Of a stretch of 64,000 nt of DNA, positions 42,856-52,779 are shown piece after piece. Source of the stretch: Mucinivorans hirudinis. Its GTDB lineage: Bacteria > Bacteroidota > Bacteroidia > Bacteroidales > Rikenellaceae. The notes below the pieces were generated by a model. That model did not search any database and had not been told where the DNA came from. It worked only from the letters and a program-made list of their open reading frames with translations. Where the stretch lies: assembly GCA_000723505.1 (NCBI GenBank), contig HG934468.1, forward strand, positions 1,582,798 through 1,646,797, given 5' to 3'. Positions within the stretch are counted from its first letter, which is position 1. Every line of letters starts with the position of its first letter. The position numbers and the translations under genes are program-made.

Positions 42856-44718
42856 ATGAAAAAAAGTAATAGCAAGAAAATGAAACAGGAACTAACAGAT
42901 GTTGTTATCCGCTTTTCGGGCGACTCAGGAGATGGTATGCAGCTCACGGGTACGCTTTTCAGCGACACATCAGCGCTTGTGGGCAACAGCATCTCAACTT
43001 TTCCGGACTATCCGGCTGAAATTCGCGCTCCGCAAGGTACTGTGGCGGGCGTTTCGGGTTTTCAGGTGCACTTCGGCTCGGGCAACGTTATCAATCCGGG
43101 AGACTATTGCGACCTGCTGGTGGCGATGAACCCGGCTGCCCTCAAAGCCAACTTTCAATGGCTCAAGAAGGGAGCGACCATTCTCTGCGACGCAGACTCC
43201 TTCAATCAAAAAGGGGTGGAACGGGCAGGATTCTGCACCGAAGATCCCTTTAAAGAGCTCGGATTACAGGATTATAACATTGTTCTTGCTCCGATTAGCT
43301 CGATGACCAAGGAGGCTTTGGCTGAGAGCGGGCTTGATGCAAAGTCAATCATAAAATGTAAAAATATGTTTGCGCTGGGTGTTTGTTATTATCTGTATGA
43401 CAGACCTTTGGAGCACACTTTTGCATATTTGAACTTGAAATTTAAGCGCAAGCCGGCAGTGGCTGAGGCTAACAGAACGGTTATTAAAGCCGGATATAAC
43501 TACGCGGGCAATGCGCATATTTTTGCAAATCAATATGTTGTTCCGCCTACTAATATTTTCAAAAAAGGGAAATATCGCACAATCAACGGCAATCAAGCTA
43601 CGGCTTGGGGTTTCTGTGCGGCGGCTGAGAAGTCGGGGCGTCCGCTCTTTTGCGGCTCGTATCCTATCACGCCGGCTACCGGTATTCTGGAAGAGTTGGC
43701 TAAGCGCAAAGATTTGCAGGTAAAGACCTTGCAGGCTGAGGATGAGATTGCAGGCATATGTACTGCAATTGGAGCTGCCTTTGCAGGTAATTTCGCAGTA
43801 ACTACCACCTCGGGTCCCGGGTTATCACTTAAATCCGAAGCGTTAGGGCTAGCCGTGATGACCGAATTACCGTTGGTGGTGGTTGATGTTCAGCGTGGCG
43901 GTCCCTCTACGGGTCTGCCTACCAAGACCGAGCAGTCTGACCTTGCACAGGCTCTCTGGGGGCGTAACGGCGAATGCCCGATGGTGGTGATGGCGGCATC
44001 GCATCCTTCCGATTGTTTTAATAAAGCGTTCTATGCAAGCAAGATAGCTCTGGAGCATATGACCCCTGTCTTACTTCTGACCGATGGTTTTATTGCCAAC
44101 GGCTCAGAGCCTTGGTTGATACCTGAAATGTGCGACTATCCAAAAATCAATCCGCCGATCGTCTATTCGTGTCCCGAGGGTGGCTACAAACCATATGTGC
44201 GCGACGAGAAACGTTTGGCACGTAGCTGGGCGCTACCCGGAACGGCGGGGCTCGAGCACCGCATTGGTGGGTTGGAGAAGGACTTTCTGAGCGGCGTACC
44301 TTCGCATAATCCTCTCAATCACCAAAAGATGGTGGATATTCGTGCGGCTAAGGTGGCGCGTGTGGCGGACTTTATTCCTGAGCAGGAGATTCACGGCGAT
44401 GCAGATGGTGGTGAGCTATTGGTGATTGGCTGGGGCGGCACGTACGGCAATTTGCGAACGGTAGTCGATACGATGCGATCGGAGGGTAAATCCGTCTCTC
44501 ACGCCCATTTTTCTCACATTAACCCACTGCCTAAGAACACATTGGAGGTTCTCAAAAAGTTCAAGAAAATTGTGGTGTGTGAGTTGAATATGGGGCAATT
44601 TGTCAATTATCTCCGTATGAACTTCCAAGAGTTTGACTTCAAACAGTTCAATAAAGTTCAGGGACTTCCCTTCACAACCATTGAGTTGGCAGAGAAATTT
44701 TCTGAGCTGCTGGGATGA
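42856..44718 (+). CDS. korA: 2-oxoacid:ferredoxin oxidoreductase subunit alpha (KorA, gamma-alpha fusion)
   Basis: 620 residues from the ATG at 42856 (two codons after a TTG). The N-terminal gamma domain (about 10-190) starts DVVIRFSGDSGDGMQLTG; the alpha domain follows with FCGSYPITPATGILEELAKR and TTTSGPGLSLKSEALGLAVMTELPLVVVDVQRGGPSTGLPTKTEQSDL. With KorB it oxidatively decarboxylates 2-oxoglutarate, or makes it reductively, using ferredoxin. A 139-base spacer with an inverted repeat separates it from korB. Confidence 0.93.
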   Translation: MKKSNSKKMKQELTDVVIRFSGDSGDGMQLTGTLFSDTSALVGNSISTFPDYPAEIRAPQGTVAGVSGFQVHFGSGNVINPGDYCDLLVAMNPAALKANFQWLKKGATILCDADSFNQKGVERAGFCTEDPFKELGLQDYNIVLAPISSMTKEALAESGLDAKSIIKCKNMFALGVCYYLYDRPLEHTFAYLNLKFKRKPAVAEANRTVIKAGYNYAGNAHIFANQYVVPPTNIFKKGKYRTINGNQATAWGFCAAAEKSGRPLFCGSYPITPATGILEELAKRKDLQVKTLQAEDEIAGICTAIGAAFAGNFAVTTTSGPGLSLKSEALGLAVMTELPLVVVDVQRGGPSTGLPTKTEQSDLAQALWGRNGECPMVVMAASHPSDCFNKAFYASKIALEHMTPVLLLTDGFIANGSEPWLIPEMCDYPKINPPIVYSCPEGGYKPYVRDEKRLARSWALPGTAGLEHRIGGLEKDFLSGVPSHNPLNHQKMVDIRAAKVARVADFIPEQEIHGDADGGELLVIGWGGTYGNLRTVVDTMRSEGKSVSHAHFSHINPLPKNTLEVLKKFKKIVVCELNMGQFVNYLRMNFQEFDFKQFNKVQGLPFTTIELAEKFSELLG

Positions 44719-44798
44719 TACGTACAGGGATGATGCCCTTGGTGGGGCATCGCTCGGATTTATTTATGAATCTTTAGCTCAAGGGTGAGGAACTAAGC

Positions 44799-44834
44799 AA
44801 CTGTTTAAATTCCAAAAATAAAACTTAAACAGTT
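44799..44834. repeat. Inverted repeat between korA and korB
   Basis: AACTGTTTAA (44799-44808) and TTAAACAGTT (44825-44834) form a ten-pair stem with a 16-base loop. With no T tract it is more likely an mRNA processing or stability element than a terminator. Confidence 0.55.
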
Positions 44835-44857
44835 TCTAAAAACAAATAAAAAAAGTA

Positions 44858-45877
44858 ATGAAACGATATGTACCGCAAGATTTTCGCTCAGACCAGGAGG
44901 TAAAATGGTGTCCCGGCTGTGGCGACCACGCAATACTCAATTCGGTTGCAAAGGCACTGCCCGAGGTTGCCGAGTTGCTAAACTATTCTCACGAACGCTT
45001 TACCTTTGTCAGTGGTATTGGTTGTAGCAGTCGCTTCCCATACTATATGCAAACTTTTGGTTTTCACGGCATTCACGGACGCGCTGCGGCTATTGCCACG
45101 GGTGTGAAGGTGGCAAATCCGACACTTTCCGTGTGGCAGGTGACGGGCGATGGCGATGCTTTAGCAATCGGCGGTAACCACTTTATCCACGCCGTACGCC
45201 GAAATATTGACCTTAATATTCTGCTTTTCAACAACCAGATTTACGGTCTCACAAAGGGGCAGTACTCTCCAACATCGCCGCTGGGAATAGTTACCAAAAC
45301 CTCGCCAAACGGCACTATCGAGCACCCGTTCCTTCCGGGAGAAATCGTGCTTGGTGCGCGCGGTACGTTCTTTGCCCGCTCCATCGACGTAAACATCGAA
45401 CTGACGAAGGATTGTATGGTGGCGGCTGCACGCCACGATGGCACTTCGGTTGTGGAGATATTGCAAAACTGCGTTATTTTCAACGATAAAACCTTTGATT
45501 ATTTCCTCAATAAGGAGGTGCGCGAGGAGATGACAATCACTCTCAGGCACGGTGAACCTATGATCTTTGGTAAGAACCGCGACAAGGGTTTGGTGATTAA
45601 CGGGCTCGGATTGAAGGTTGTCAAAATCGGCGAGAATGGCGTGACAATGAGCGACATACTTGTACACAATATTCATCAGCCCGACCCGGGTGTGCATATG
45701 ATGCTTGTTAATATGAAGGCTCCGGATATGCCTGTGGCACTTGGTGTTATCCGCTCAGTGAAAGACCACACCTACGATGACCAGGTGCGCGACCAACTAA
45801 TCGACCTTAGGATGAAGTCGCCAATCCACAATGTGGACGGACTTCTCGCCAGTGGCGAGACTTGGACGGTGGAGTAG
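44858..45877 (+). CDS. korB: 2-oxoacid:ferredoxin oxidoreductase subunit beta (KorB)
   Basis: 339 residues. The thiamine diphosphate domain is marked by KWCPGCGDHAILN, the GIGCSSRFPYYM segment and GDGDALAIGGNHFIHAVRRN with NNQIYGLTKGQ (the GDG...N motif). It completes the KorAB enzyme and passes electrons to ferredoxin through one cluster. The C-terminal substrate-specificity part has KDCMVAAARHDGTSVVEILQNC. A strong terminator follows. Confidence 0.94.
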   Translation: MKRYVPQDFRSDQEVKWCPGCGDHAILNSVAKALPEVAELLNYSHERFTFVSGIGCSSRFPYYMQTFGFHGIHGRAAAIATGVKVANPTLSVWQVTGDGDALAIGGNHFIHAVRRNIDLNILLFNNQIYGLTKGQYSPTSPLGIVTKTSPNGTIEHPFLPGEIVLGARGTFFARSIDVNIELTKDCMVAAARHDGTSVVEILQNCVIFNDKTFDYFLNKEVREEMTITLRHGEPMIFGKNRDKGLVINGLGLKVVKIGENGVTMSDILVHNIHQPDPGVHMMLVNMKAPDMPVALGVIRSVKDHTYDDQVRDQLIDLRMKSPIHNVDGLLASGETWTVE

Positions 45878-45899
45878 AGGAGCGATATGATTGAGAAGT

Positions 45900-45955
45900 A
45901 GGTAGGAGTGAGTTCCGCAAAAATTTGATTTACAACTCACCCCTGCCTCTTTTTC
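45900..45955 (+). terminator. Rho-independent terminator of korAB
   Basis: AGGTAGGAGTGAGTT (45900-45914) pairs, with two wobbles or mismatches, with AACTCACCCCTGCCT (45934-45948), followed by a T-rich tail. Confidence 0.75.
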
Positions 45956-45960
45956 TCTGT

Positions 45961-46130
45961 TTATTAACTAGGCATTAAATAGTTTGGATTTTTGACAACT
46001 CTTTTACTCAATTTCAGCGTTATACCCACCCAATAAATCCCCATATAAGTCAACTACATTGCGGTTTTTATTGCCGAACGACGCAGAAATTATGCAAAAT
46101 TATCCCCGTCACTTGAAGCCGAGTTAATAA
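45961..46130. repeat. Dispersed inverted-repeat element, copy B (full length)
   Basis: A 170 bp element beginning TTATTAACTAGGCATTAAAT and ending GAAGCCGAGTTAATAA. The inside shares TTTGGATTTTTGACAACTC, CCATATAAGTCAA and CGGTTTTTATTGC with copy A (6898-7082). It is 44 bases upstream of pth, non-coding, and fills most of the gap between korB and pth. Confidence 0.85.
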
Positions 46131-46174
46131 TTGTACAAAACAGAGTTAAAAATACCACTTATAATTGGCAAAAT

Positions 46175-46738
46175 ATGAAATATTTGATTGTGGGGCTTGG
46201 CAACATCGGTGCTGAGTATGCCCACACCAGACACAATATAGGTTTTCGAGTTGTGGATGCCTTGGCTGAGGCTAAGGAGGCAAAGTTTACGAGCGACCGT
46301 TACGGAGCTGTCTGTGAGATAAAACACAAGGGGCGCACATTGCTTCTACTAAAACCTTCGACCTATATGAACCTTAGTGGCAATGCGGTGCGTTATTGGC
46401 TGCAAAAGGAGGGCATCGAGGTGGAGAATATGTTTGTCATAGTCGATGATATTGCGCTGCCCTTTGGCACTATTCGTATCCGCAAACAGGGGAGTGATGG
46501 TGGGCATAACGGCTTGGCGCATATAAATGAGATACTTACGCATAACAATTATGCGCGACTGCGTTTTGGCATCGGTGGCGATTTTCCTAAAGGTTTTCAG
46601 GTGGATTATGTGTTGGGGTGTTGGACGGCAGACCAGCAGAGGGCTCTGCCCGAGCTTATCGAGCAGTGTGGCAAGGCGGTACTGGGCTTCGCTACGATTG
46701 GAGTAGATAGAACGATGAATGAATTCAATAAGAAGTAG
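46175..46738 (+). CDS. pth: Peptidyl-tRNA hydrolase
   Basis: 187 residues with YLIVGLGNIGAEYAHTRHNIGF (catalytic His and Asn), LLLLKPSTYMNLSGNAV, FVIVDDIALPFG and GGHNGLAHI. It releases tRNA from dropped-off peptidyl-tRNA. Its region upstream is repeat copy B. An S4-domain gene follows. Confidence 0.96.
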   Translation: MKYLIVGLGNIGAEYAHTRHNIGFRVVDALAEAKEAKFTSDRYGAVCEIKHKGRTLLLLKPSTYMNLSGNAVRYWLQKEGIEVENMFVIVDDIALPFGTIRIRKQGSDGGHNGLAHINEILTHNNYARLRFGIGGDFPKGFQVDYVLGCWTADQQRALPELIEQCGKAVLGFATIGVDRTMNEFNKK

Positions 46739-46816
46739 TGATTCGGGAGGCGATTTGTGCAGACACTTTGCCCAGTGGCGACTCCCGATTCAAAATTCCA
46801 GATTCCACTCGAAAAG

Positions 46817-47182
46817 ATGAGAGTAGATAAATTTCTTTGGTCGGTAAGGCTGTTTAAGACACGCGCGGATGCGGCAGATGCTTGCCGTGCGGGTAGGGTG
46901 CTTGTGGGTGAAATTGCCTTGAAGGCGAGCCGCGAGTTGAAGGTTGGCGAGGTTGTCTCAATCAGGAAGATGCCCGCTCTATTTTCATATCGGATAATTG
47001 AACTTGTCGGCAATCGTCAGCCCGCAAAAAATGTGCACCTCTACATCGAGGATGTGACACCGTCAGCCGAGCGCGAGAAGTTGGAAATGATGGCTATGCA
47101 GAGCGATGGTAAGCGAGAGAGAGGAGCCGGACGCCCCAACAAACACGAAAGACGAGAGTTGGACGAGTGGCTGGGAGTGTGA
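46817..47182 (+). CDS. S4-domain RNA-binding protein (Hsp15/HslR-like)
   Basis: 121 residues from the ATG at 46817 (MRVDKFLWSVRLFKTRADAADAC), the usual S4 start; an in-frame ATG at 46757 adds 20 unrelated residues. The S4 fold covers about residues 1-65 and the C-terminal tail is basic (GRPNKHERRELDEW). In E. coli Hsp15 binds free 50S subunits carrying nascent chains. The function here is inferred by family. Confidence 0.86.
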   Translation: MRVDKFLWSVRLFKTRADAADACRAGRVLVGEIALKASRELKVGEVVSIRKMPALFSYRIIELVGNRQPAKNVHLYIEDVTPSAEREKLEMMAMQSDGKRERGAGRPNKHERRELDEWLGV

Positions 47183-47220
47183 CCGCCGGCAATGGATGGA
47201 GGTGAGGGTTTTTCAAAAAA

Positions 47221-48762
47221 ATGTCGAGATTGCAACATACCGTTAAGAATGCCAAGGTGACTATGTTTTTTTACCTTGTGTTGCTTGTTTTGAACTTTTT
47301 TTCGCGGCGTGTATTCATCGACGTTCTTGGGGTGGATATAGTCGGAATGACGGCTTCGATGCAGAGTTATATAGGGATGCTCAACATTGCCGAACTCGGC
47401 ATCGGAACAGCTGTGGCGGCAGTTCTCTATGCTCCAATTCATCGAAACGATACGGGGACAATCACCGAGATAGTCTCCATATTGGGCTATTTTGGTAGGG
47501 TGATAGCCATTGTCATTGCAGCCTCGGGGGTGATTCTCTCGCTCTTTCTGCCACTTCTCTTTGCCGCAGAGGAGGTCGCGGTCTGGGTGCTCTACCTCAC
47601 CTTCTATACTTTTCTTGTGACCACAGTTCTCAGCTATGTTGTCAATTACAAGCAAATTCTGCTTATCGCCAACCAGAAGAATTATATCCCGGTCACAATA
47701 TTCAACACCACACTCATTGCCAAAACCATTCTCCAGATTCTTCTGTTGCGTTACTTTGGTTTCGGATTGAAGATGTGGCTTGCCTTGGAACTTGTCACAG
47801 CCGGAGCCTATGCCGTGTGGTTGGAGGTGAGGATTAACCGAGAGTACCCCTGGCTTCGTTCAAATGTTCGGCAGGGAAGAGCCTACCTAAAGAGATATCC
47901 GGATATTATCCGCAAAATAAAGCAGATTACTTCTCACCGCGTTTCATCGTTTGTTTTGAACCAGAGCGACCCGATTGTTATTCAGTTGATTATGGGTGTG
48001 GAGATGGTTACATATTATACCAACTATACGATGATAATCAATCGCCTGCTCCAGTTCTCAACCGGTGCACTCTCGAGCAACACCGCCGGTGTGGGCAACC
48101 TCGTTGCGCAGGGTGACAAGAAGAAGATAGAACTGGTCTTTTGGCAACTCAACGCCCTATATATGTGGCTTGGAGGGGTGATAGGTTTCTGCCTCTACAC
48201 CTTTATTACACCCCTCATCAGATTGTGGTTGCCCCCTACGGTGGAGATTTTTTCGGACACCGTCGTGCTTGTATTCACCCTAAATATGATATTGACCTTT
48301 GCTCACCAACCTCTGTTGCAATTTACTGTCGGCTACGGATTGTTCGCAGATTGGATAGCGGGGTGGATTTTTGTGGGGCTCAATGTTGTAATTTCGGTGG
48401 TTGTGGGACTTCTCTACGGTGTGGTGGGTATTGTGCTCGGGACGTTGGTAAGCACATTTTTGGTGCTTATTCTCTGGCGCAGTCACTACCTCTACACTCG
48501 CGGTTTCGGCGAAAAATCTGCCGTTCGATACTACTTGGCACTTGCCAAATACCTCCTGTTGCTTGCCGTGACTTGGGGTGCCGGCACGTTTGTAAACAGC
48601 CTATTGCCTCCCGTGGTGAGCTGGGTTCAACTCATCATCAATGGGGCAATAATCTTGCCTGCCGTTGCGCTCATTTACGGCGGCTTGCTCCTGTTTGCCG
48701 ACGGTGGAATGCGGACACTCGTTCAGGTGGTGTTGCGTGGAAATTTCAGGTCAAAACATTAG
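47221..48762 (+). CDS. Polysaccharide/LPS biosynthesis flippase-like membrane protein
   Basis: 513 residues with 12-14 predicted helices and the start FYLVLLVLNFFSRRVFIDVLGVDIVGMTASMQSYIGMLNIAELGIG, typical of O-antigen/capsule flippases of Bacteroidota. The substrate is unknown. It stands alone with no glycosyltransferase genes next to it. It is convergent with feoAB; the repeat copy D lies between them. Confidence 0.84.
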   Translation: MSRLQHTVKNAKVTMFFYLVLLVLNFFSRRVFIDVLGVDIVGMTASMQSYIGMLNIAELGIGTAVAAVLYAPIHRNDTGTITEIVSILGYFGRVIAIVIAASGVILSLFLPLLFAAEEVAVWVLYLTFYTFLVTTVLSYVVNYKQILLIANQKNYIPVTIFNTTLIAKTILQILLLRYFGFGLKMWLALELVTAGAYAVWLEVRINREYPWLRSNVRQGRAYLKRYPDIIRKIKQITSHRVSSFVLNQSDPIVIQLIMGVEMVTYYTNYTMIINRLLQFSTGALSSNTAGVGNLVAQGDKKKIELVFWQLNALYMWLGGVIGFCLYTFITPLIRLWLPPTVEIFSDTVVLVFTLNMILTFAHQPLLQFTVGYGLFADWIAGWIFVGLNVVISVVVGLLYGVVGIVLGTLVSTFLVLILWRSHYLYTRGFGEKSAVRYYLALAKYLLLLAVTWGAGTFVNSLLPPVVSWVQLIINGAIILPAVALIYGGLLLFADGGMRTLVQVVLRGNFRSKH

Positions 48763-48776
48763 AAGTTTCACCCTGC

Positions 48777-48812
48777 CAAAATTATCCAAGTTGTTTAAAG
48801 CCGAGTTATTAA
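48777..48812. repeat. Right-end fragment of the dispersed inverted-repeat element (copy D)
   Basis: The bases resemble the right end of copies A and B (AAATTATCC ... GCCGAGTTATTAA). The feoAB stop codon and its last four codons (ITRL) lie inside this fragment. Confidence 0.6.
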
Positions 48813-51074
48813 CTGTGCCAAGTTGTAGACGGCGAAGCTCACCACCCAAGCCAAAGATGTGGTGTAGAAGATTGTGAAGAGCGCCCACCGCCACGCCCCA
48901 GATTCGCGGCGGATGGCGGAAACCACTGCCACACACGGGAAATATATCAGCACAAAGGAGAGAAACGAGAGTGCGGTAGCCGTCGTCCAGACCTTCTCAC
49001 CCGTGGGAGTAACCTCCTGTTGCAGACGCTGAGCAAGGTGTCCCTCTGTGTCGTAGGTTACACTCATACTAGAAACGATAATCTCCTTGGCAGCCACGCC
49101 CGACATCAGCCCCACACCCATCTTCCAATCGAACCCCAGCGGACTCACCGCCGGCTCAATCGTCTTACCTATTATCTCCAAGTAGGAATCTCCCTCGCGT
49201 TCCCCTCCGTGGTTGGGGTAATAGCCCAAAAACCAGATTATCACAACGGCAAGAAGTATCACTCCACCCATCTTCCGCACATATTGCCAGGCTTTGTTCC
49301 AGCAGTGTTTACCGATGCTCTCGAATGTTGGAATGCGATAGGGGGGCATCTCCATAACAAAGTGGGTCTGTTTACCGCGAAAGATTGTGCTCTTGAGAAT
49401 CAGTGAGGTTGCGATAGCTAAGACGACACCGGTTATGTATATTAAGAAGAGTACGTTAGCTGCATTTTCTGGAAAGAATGCACCGCAAATCAACACATAT
49501 ATCGGCAGTCGTGCCGAGCAGCTCATAAAGGGTGTTATGAGCATTGTTTGCAGTCGGTTTTGTCGATTTTCAATCGTGCGCGTTGCCATCACAGCAGGGA
49601 CATTGCAACCAAAGCCGATAAGCAAGGGTATGAACGATTTGCCGTGCAGTCCGATGCGGTGCATCAACTTGTCGGTGATAAAGGCGGCGCGCGCCATATA
49701 GCCTGTATCCTCCATCAGGGAGATGAAGAAGAAGAGAATCACGATGTTAGGCAGAAAAATCAAGACACCCCCGACTCCGTCCAACATCCCATTAACCACC
49801 AAATCAGACATAGCTCCGGCGGGCAATATTCTCTCAAAAATATTTTTCAGAAAATCGACACCCAGCTCAATCCAATCTGTCGGATATTGTCCGAGCGTAA
49901 AGGTAGAATAGAACACAAACCAGAGGACTGCAAAGAATATCGGCAGTCCAAGATATTTGTTGGTCAGGAAGTTATCTATCTTTATGGAGATGTTCTCCTT
50001 GGGGGAGTCCGTCTTTTGGAGGGTCTCCTTGAGTGCGCCGTTCACAAAGGCATAACGGCACTGAGCCACCAGCGTTTCCGCATTGTCGTTATAGAGATGT
50101 TCGACCTTTGTACGCTCCCTTATGATCTTGTCGGAAAGCCCGATATTCTCAAACGCCTCGTTACCCTCCACCAACTTCACAGCCAAGTAGCGCGTAGGAA
50201 AAGCCGTATGGTTTGCGGGGCGAATCTCCTTTTCGGCGGCTATGATTAACTCCTCTAATTCAGGATGGTAGTTAATTTTGCGCAGAGGCGCGTAGCGGTA
50301 GTAGGCGATTTTTTCCAACAACTGAGCCACGCCCTGACCGCGTTTGCCAACGGTGGGAATGACGGGCGAACTGAGTAATTGTGCAAGATAAGGTACATTG
50401 AGTTTGTCGCCGGTGTGGCGAAACTCATCGTACATATTGAGCGCAATGACAATATGTTGCTCTATTTCTAGGAGCTGAGTGGTGAGGTAGAGGTTTCTTT
50501 CGAGGTTCGTGACATCCACCACATTGACCACCAAGTCAGGTTTCTTGTCGATTATCCAATCCCGCACGAATTTCTCCTCGGGAGAAAAAGCCGAAAGGGA
50601 GTATGTACCCGGCAAATCGACAAATTCGATAGTAAAACCTTCGTATTCAACTACAGCCGTCTTAGCTCCCACCGTCACACCCGAGTAGTTGCCCGTGTGC
50701 TCGTCCAAGCCCGATATATGGTTGAAAATTGTGGTTTTGCCGCTGTTGGGATTTCCCACAAGCGCCACGCGCAGATGTTTTTTCGCGGAAAAATCGCCCC
50801 GCTCCGGCTCAATGGGAGACCCCTTTGTCTGCTTTGCCTCCTTCGACCCCTCCCCCTTATTGACTAATACCTTGTCTGCCTCACTTCTTCTGAGCGACAC
50901 TTCGTATCCCATAATGCGATACTCGACAGGGTCTTTGAGCGGTGCGTTTTTGATAACCTCAATCTCCGTACCCTTTATAAACCCCATCTCGGTGAGCCTC
51001 TGCCTGAGAGCCCCACCACCAACTATGCGGACAATTATCGCCCGCTCGCCGGTTGCTAAATCGGAAAGTTTCAT
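48795..51074 (-). CDS. feoB: FeoA-FeoB fusion ferrous iron transporter
   Basis: 759 residues from the ATG at 51074; the longer frame to 51161 runs through the repeat array and is not coding. Residues 1-75 form a FeoA domain (KLSDLATGERAIIV). A G domain follows with GNPNSGKTT, a DLPGTYSLSAFSPEE switch region and NMYDE, then the transport domain with PLLIGFGCNVPAVMATR and the second core SGVAAKEIIVSS. It imports Fe2+ at the inner membrane. The C-terminus ends inside repeat copy D. It is probably read from guaB or its own promoter. Confidence 0.95.
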   Translation of the reverse strand: MKLSDLATGERAIIVRIVGGGALRQRLTEMGFIKGTEIEVIKNAPLKDPVEYRIMGYEVSLRRSEADKVLVNKGEGSKEAKQTKGSPIEPERGDFSAKKHLRVALVGNPNSGKTTIFNHISGLDEHTGNYSGVTVGAKTAVVEYEGFTIEFVDLPGTYSLSAFSPEEKFVRDWIIDKKPDLVVNVVDVTNLERNLYLTTQLLEIEQHIVIALNMYDEFRHTGDKLNVPYLAQLLSSPVIPTVGKRGQGVAQLLEKIAYYRYAPLRKINYHPELEELIIAAEKEIRPANHTAFPTRYLAVKLVEGNEAFENIGLSDKIIRERTKVEHLYNDNAETLVAQCRYAFVNGALKETLQKTDSPKENISIKIDNFLTNKYLGLPIFFAVLWFVFYSTFTLGQYPTDWIELGVDFLKNIFERILPAGAMSDLVVNGMLDGVGGVLIFLPNIVILFFFISLMEDTGYMARAAFITDKLMHRIGLHGKSFIPLLIGFGCNVPAVMATRTIENRQNRLQTMLITPFMSCSARLPIYVLICGAFFPENAANVLFLIYITGVVLAIATSLILKSTIFRGKQTHFVMEMPPYRIPTFESIGKHCWNKAWQYVRKMGGVILLAVVIIWFLGYYPNHGGEREGDSYLEIIGKTIEPAVSPLGFDWKMGVGLMSGVAAKEIIVSSMSVTYDTEGHLAQRLQQEVTPTGEKVWTTATALSFLSFVLIYFPCVAVVSAIRRESGAWRWALFTIFYTTSLAWVVSFAVYNLAQLITRL

Positions 51075-51090
51075 TTTTTCGCTATTGGGA

Positions 51091-51172
51091 TTTTTAGGTC
51101 GGGGGTAGGTCGGTAGGTCGGATAGGACTTTTAGGACGGGTAGGTCATTTCTAATTAGCACCGACCTACCCC
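51091..51172. repeat. TAGGTC/TAGGAC repeat cluster with terminal inverted repeat
   Basis: Irregular copies of GGTAGGTCGG and TTTAGGACGGG fill this spacer, and GGGGTAGGTCGG (51102-51113) pairs with CCGACCTACCCC (51161-51172). Bases 51130-51146 equal the complement of 12447-12463 in dnaX. The right arm runs up to the guaB stop. It may terminate guaB transcripts. Confidence 0.75.
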
Positions 51173-51173
51173 T

Positions 51174-52646
51174 CTACTCTGCCCGTGAATAGTTGGGAGC
51201 TTCGCGAGTGATTGTTACGTCGTGGGGGTGGCTTTCGCTGATGCCGCTACCGGTGATGCGAACGAAGCTCGCGTTTTTCAGTGCCGCCAAGTTGCCCGCT
51301 CCGCAGTAACCCATTCCGGCACGCAGACCGCCAACCATTTGATAGATAACCTCCGACAACTGTCCCTTGTAAGGCACTCGCGCTGCAATACCCTCGGGTA
51401 CGAGTTTTTTTATATCATCTTCCACATCTTGGAAATATCTATCCTTCGACCCCTTCTGCATAGCCTCCAGCGAACCCATACCGCGGTAAGATTTAAATTT
51501 ACGTCCGTTATATATGATAGTTTCACCCGGCGACTCCTCGACCCCTGCAAAGAGCGAACCCGCCATAATGGAGTCTGCACCCGCCGCCAGCGCCTTCACA
51601 ATATCACCCGAATAGCGAATTCCGCCATCAGCAATCACTGGCACACCGCTACCCTTTACAGCCTCCGCCACATCATAAATAGCATTCAACTGAGGCACGC
51701 CCACGCCGGCAATCACACGCGTGGTGCAAATGGAGCCGGGACCAATACCTACCTTCACGCCGTCCGCACCCGCCTCCACCAACATTTTCGCCGCCTCTGC
51801 CGTAGCAATATTACCGACAACCACATCCAACTTTGGATATTTTTGTTTGACCTTTTGTAGCATTACAACCACCCCGCGGGAGTGTCCGTGAGCCGTGTCG
51901 ATAACGATAGCATCTGCACCCGCCTCATAGAGTGCATCCACGCGCTCCATAGTGTCGTGTGTTACCCCCACTCCAGCCGCAACTCGCAAGCGCCCCTTGC
52001 TATCCTTCGCCGCATTGGGATTATCCTTAACCTTTGTTATATCCTTGTAAGTGAGCAGTCCCACCAACTTGCCTGCTTTATCCACAACGGGAAGTTTTTC
52101 GATTTTATTCTCGAGCAGTATCTGTGCGGCGTGGTTCAAGTCGGGGTTTTCGGTTGTGACTAATCCTTTTACGGTCATCACCAGTGATATTGATTTATCA
52201 AAATCTGTTTGGAAACGCAAGTCGCGATTTGTAACAATACCAATGAGGCGATAATCATCATCCACAACCGGTATGCCCCCAATTCTGTAATCGCGCATTA
52301 GAGCCATAGCATCTCCTACTGTATTGTCCGCCTTAATTGTAATGGGGTCATAAATCATCCCGTTTTCGGCACGTTTCACGCGACGTACCTGAGCAGCCTG
52401 CTCCTGAATGGTCATATTTTTATGAATAACACCAATGCCCCCTTGGCGCGCAATGGCAATAGCCAATTCAGCCTCTGTCACAGTGTCCATCGCTGCCGAG
52501 ACAATAGGTGTATTTATGGGTACGTTACGCGAAAAGTACGTTTTGATGCTCACCTCTCGCGGTAGAATTTCCGAGTATGCGGGAACGAGTAGTACGTCGT
52601 CGAAGGTCAGCCCCTCAGTAACAACTTTATCCTTAATAAATGACAT
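51174..52646 (-). CDS. guaB: IMP dehydrogenase
   Basis: 490 residues. The catalytic loop [18 protein letters not shown] carries the active cysteine. Two CBS domains occupy about residues 95-205 ([22 protein letters not shown] and [20 protein letters not shown]). The substrate site has MAGSLFAG and GYCGAGNL. It converts IMP to XMP, the first step to GMP. On the minus strand TAACTTTG at 52681-52688 is a likely -7 box. Confidence 0.96.
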   Translation of the reverse strand: MSFIKDKVVTEGLTFDDVLLVPAYSEILPREVSIKTYFSRNVPINTPIVSAAMDTVTEAELAIAIARQGGIGVIHKNMTIQEQAAQVRRVKRAENGMIYDPITIKADNTVGDAMALMRDYRIGGIPVVDDDYRLIGIVTNRDLRFQTDFDKSISLVMTVKGLVTTENPDLNHAAQILLENKIEKLPVVDKAGKLVGLLTYKDITKVKDNPNAAKDSKGRLRVAAGVGVTHDTMERVDALYEAGADAIVIDTAHGHSRGVVVMLQKVKQKYPKLDVVVGNIATAEAAKMLVEAGADGVKVGIGPGSICTTRVIAGVGVPQLNAIYDVAEAVKGSGVPVIADGGIRYSGDIVKALAAGADSIMAGSLFAGVEESPGETIIYNGRKFKSYRGMGSLEAMQKGSKDRYFQDVEDDIKKLVPEGIAARVPYKGQLSEVIYQMVGGLRAGMGYCGAGNLAALKNASFVRITGSGISESHPHDVTITREAPNYSRAE

Positions 52647-52779
52647 CTTGGTATAGTATTTAGTGGTGAGTAAATTTTGGCAAAGTTAGATAAAAAATAA
52701 AAATGAAAAACGAAAAACGAAAAATTTTCTTAATTTTGTTTTTCGATTTTTCATCTTTTGGTTTTCATTTTCTATTTAT

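Noticed and set aside
47041-47655. Minus-strand open frame of 204 codons
   Set aside because: It spans two real plus-strand genes (S4 protein and flippase) and is rich in shadow-type residues.
48141-48812. Plus-strand frame of 223 codons
   Set aside because: It is an alternative frame of the flippase gene; the flippase frame has the hydrophobic helices.
49548-50249. Plus-strand open frame of 233 codons
   Set aside because: It lies opposite the FeoB transport domain and has no recognisable composition of a real protein.
51222-51860. Plus-strand open frame of 212 codons
   Set aside because: It is the complement of guaB.
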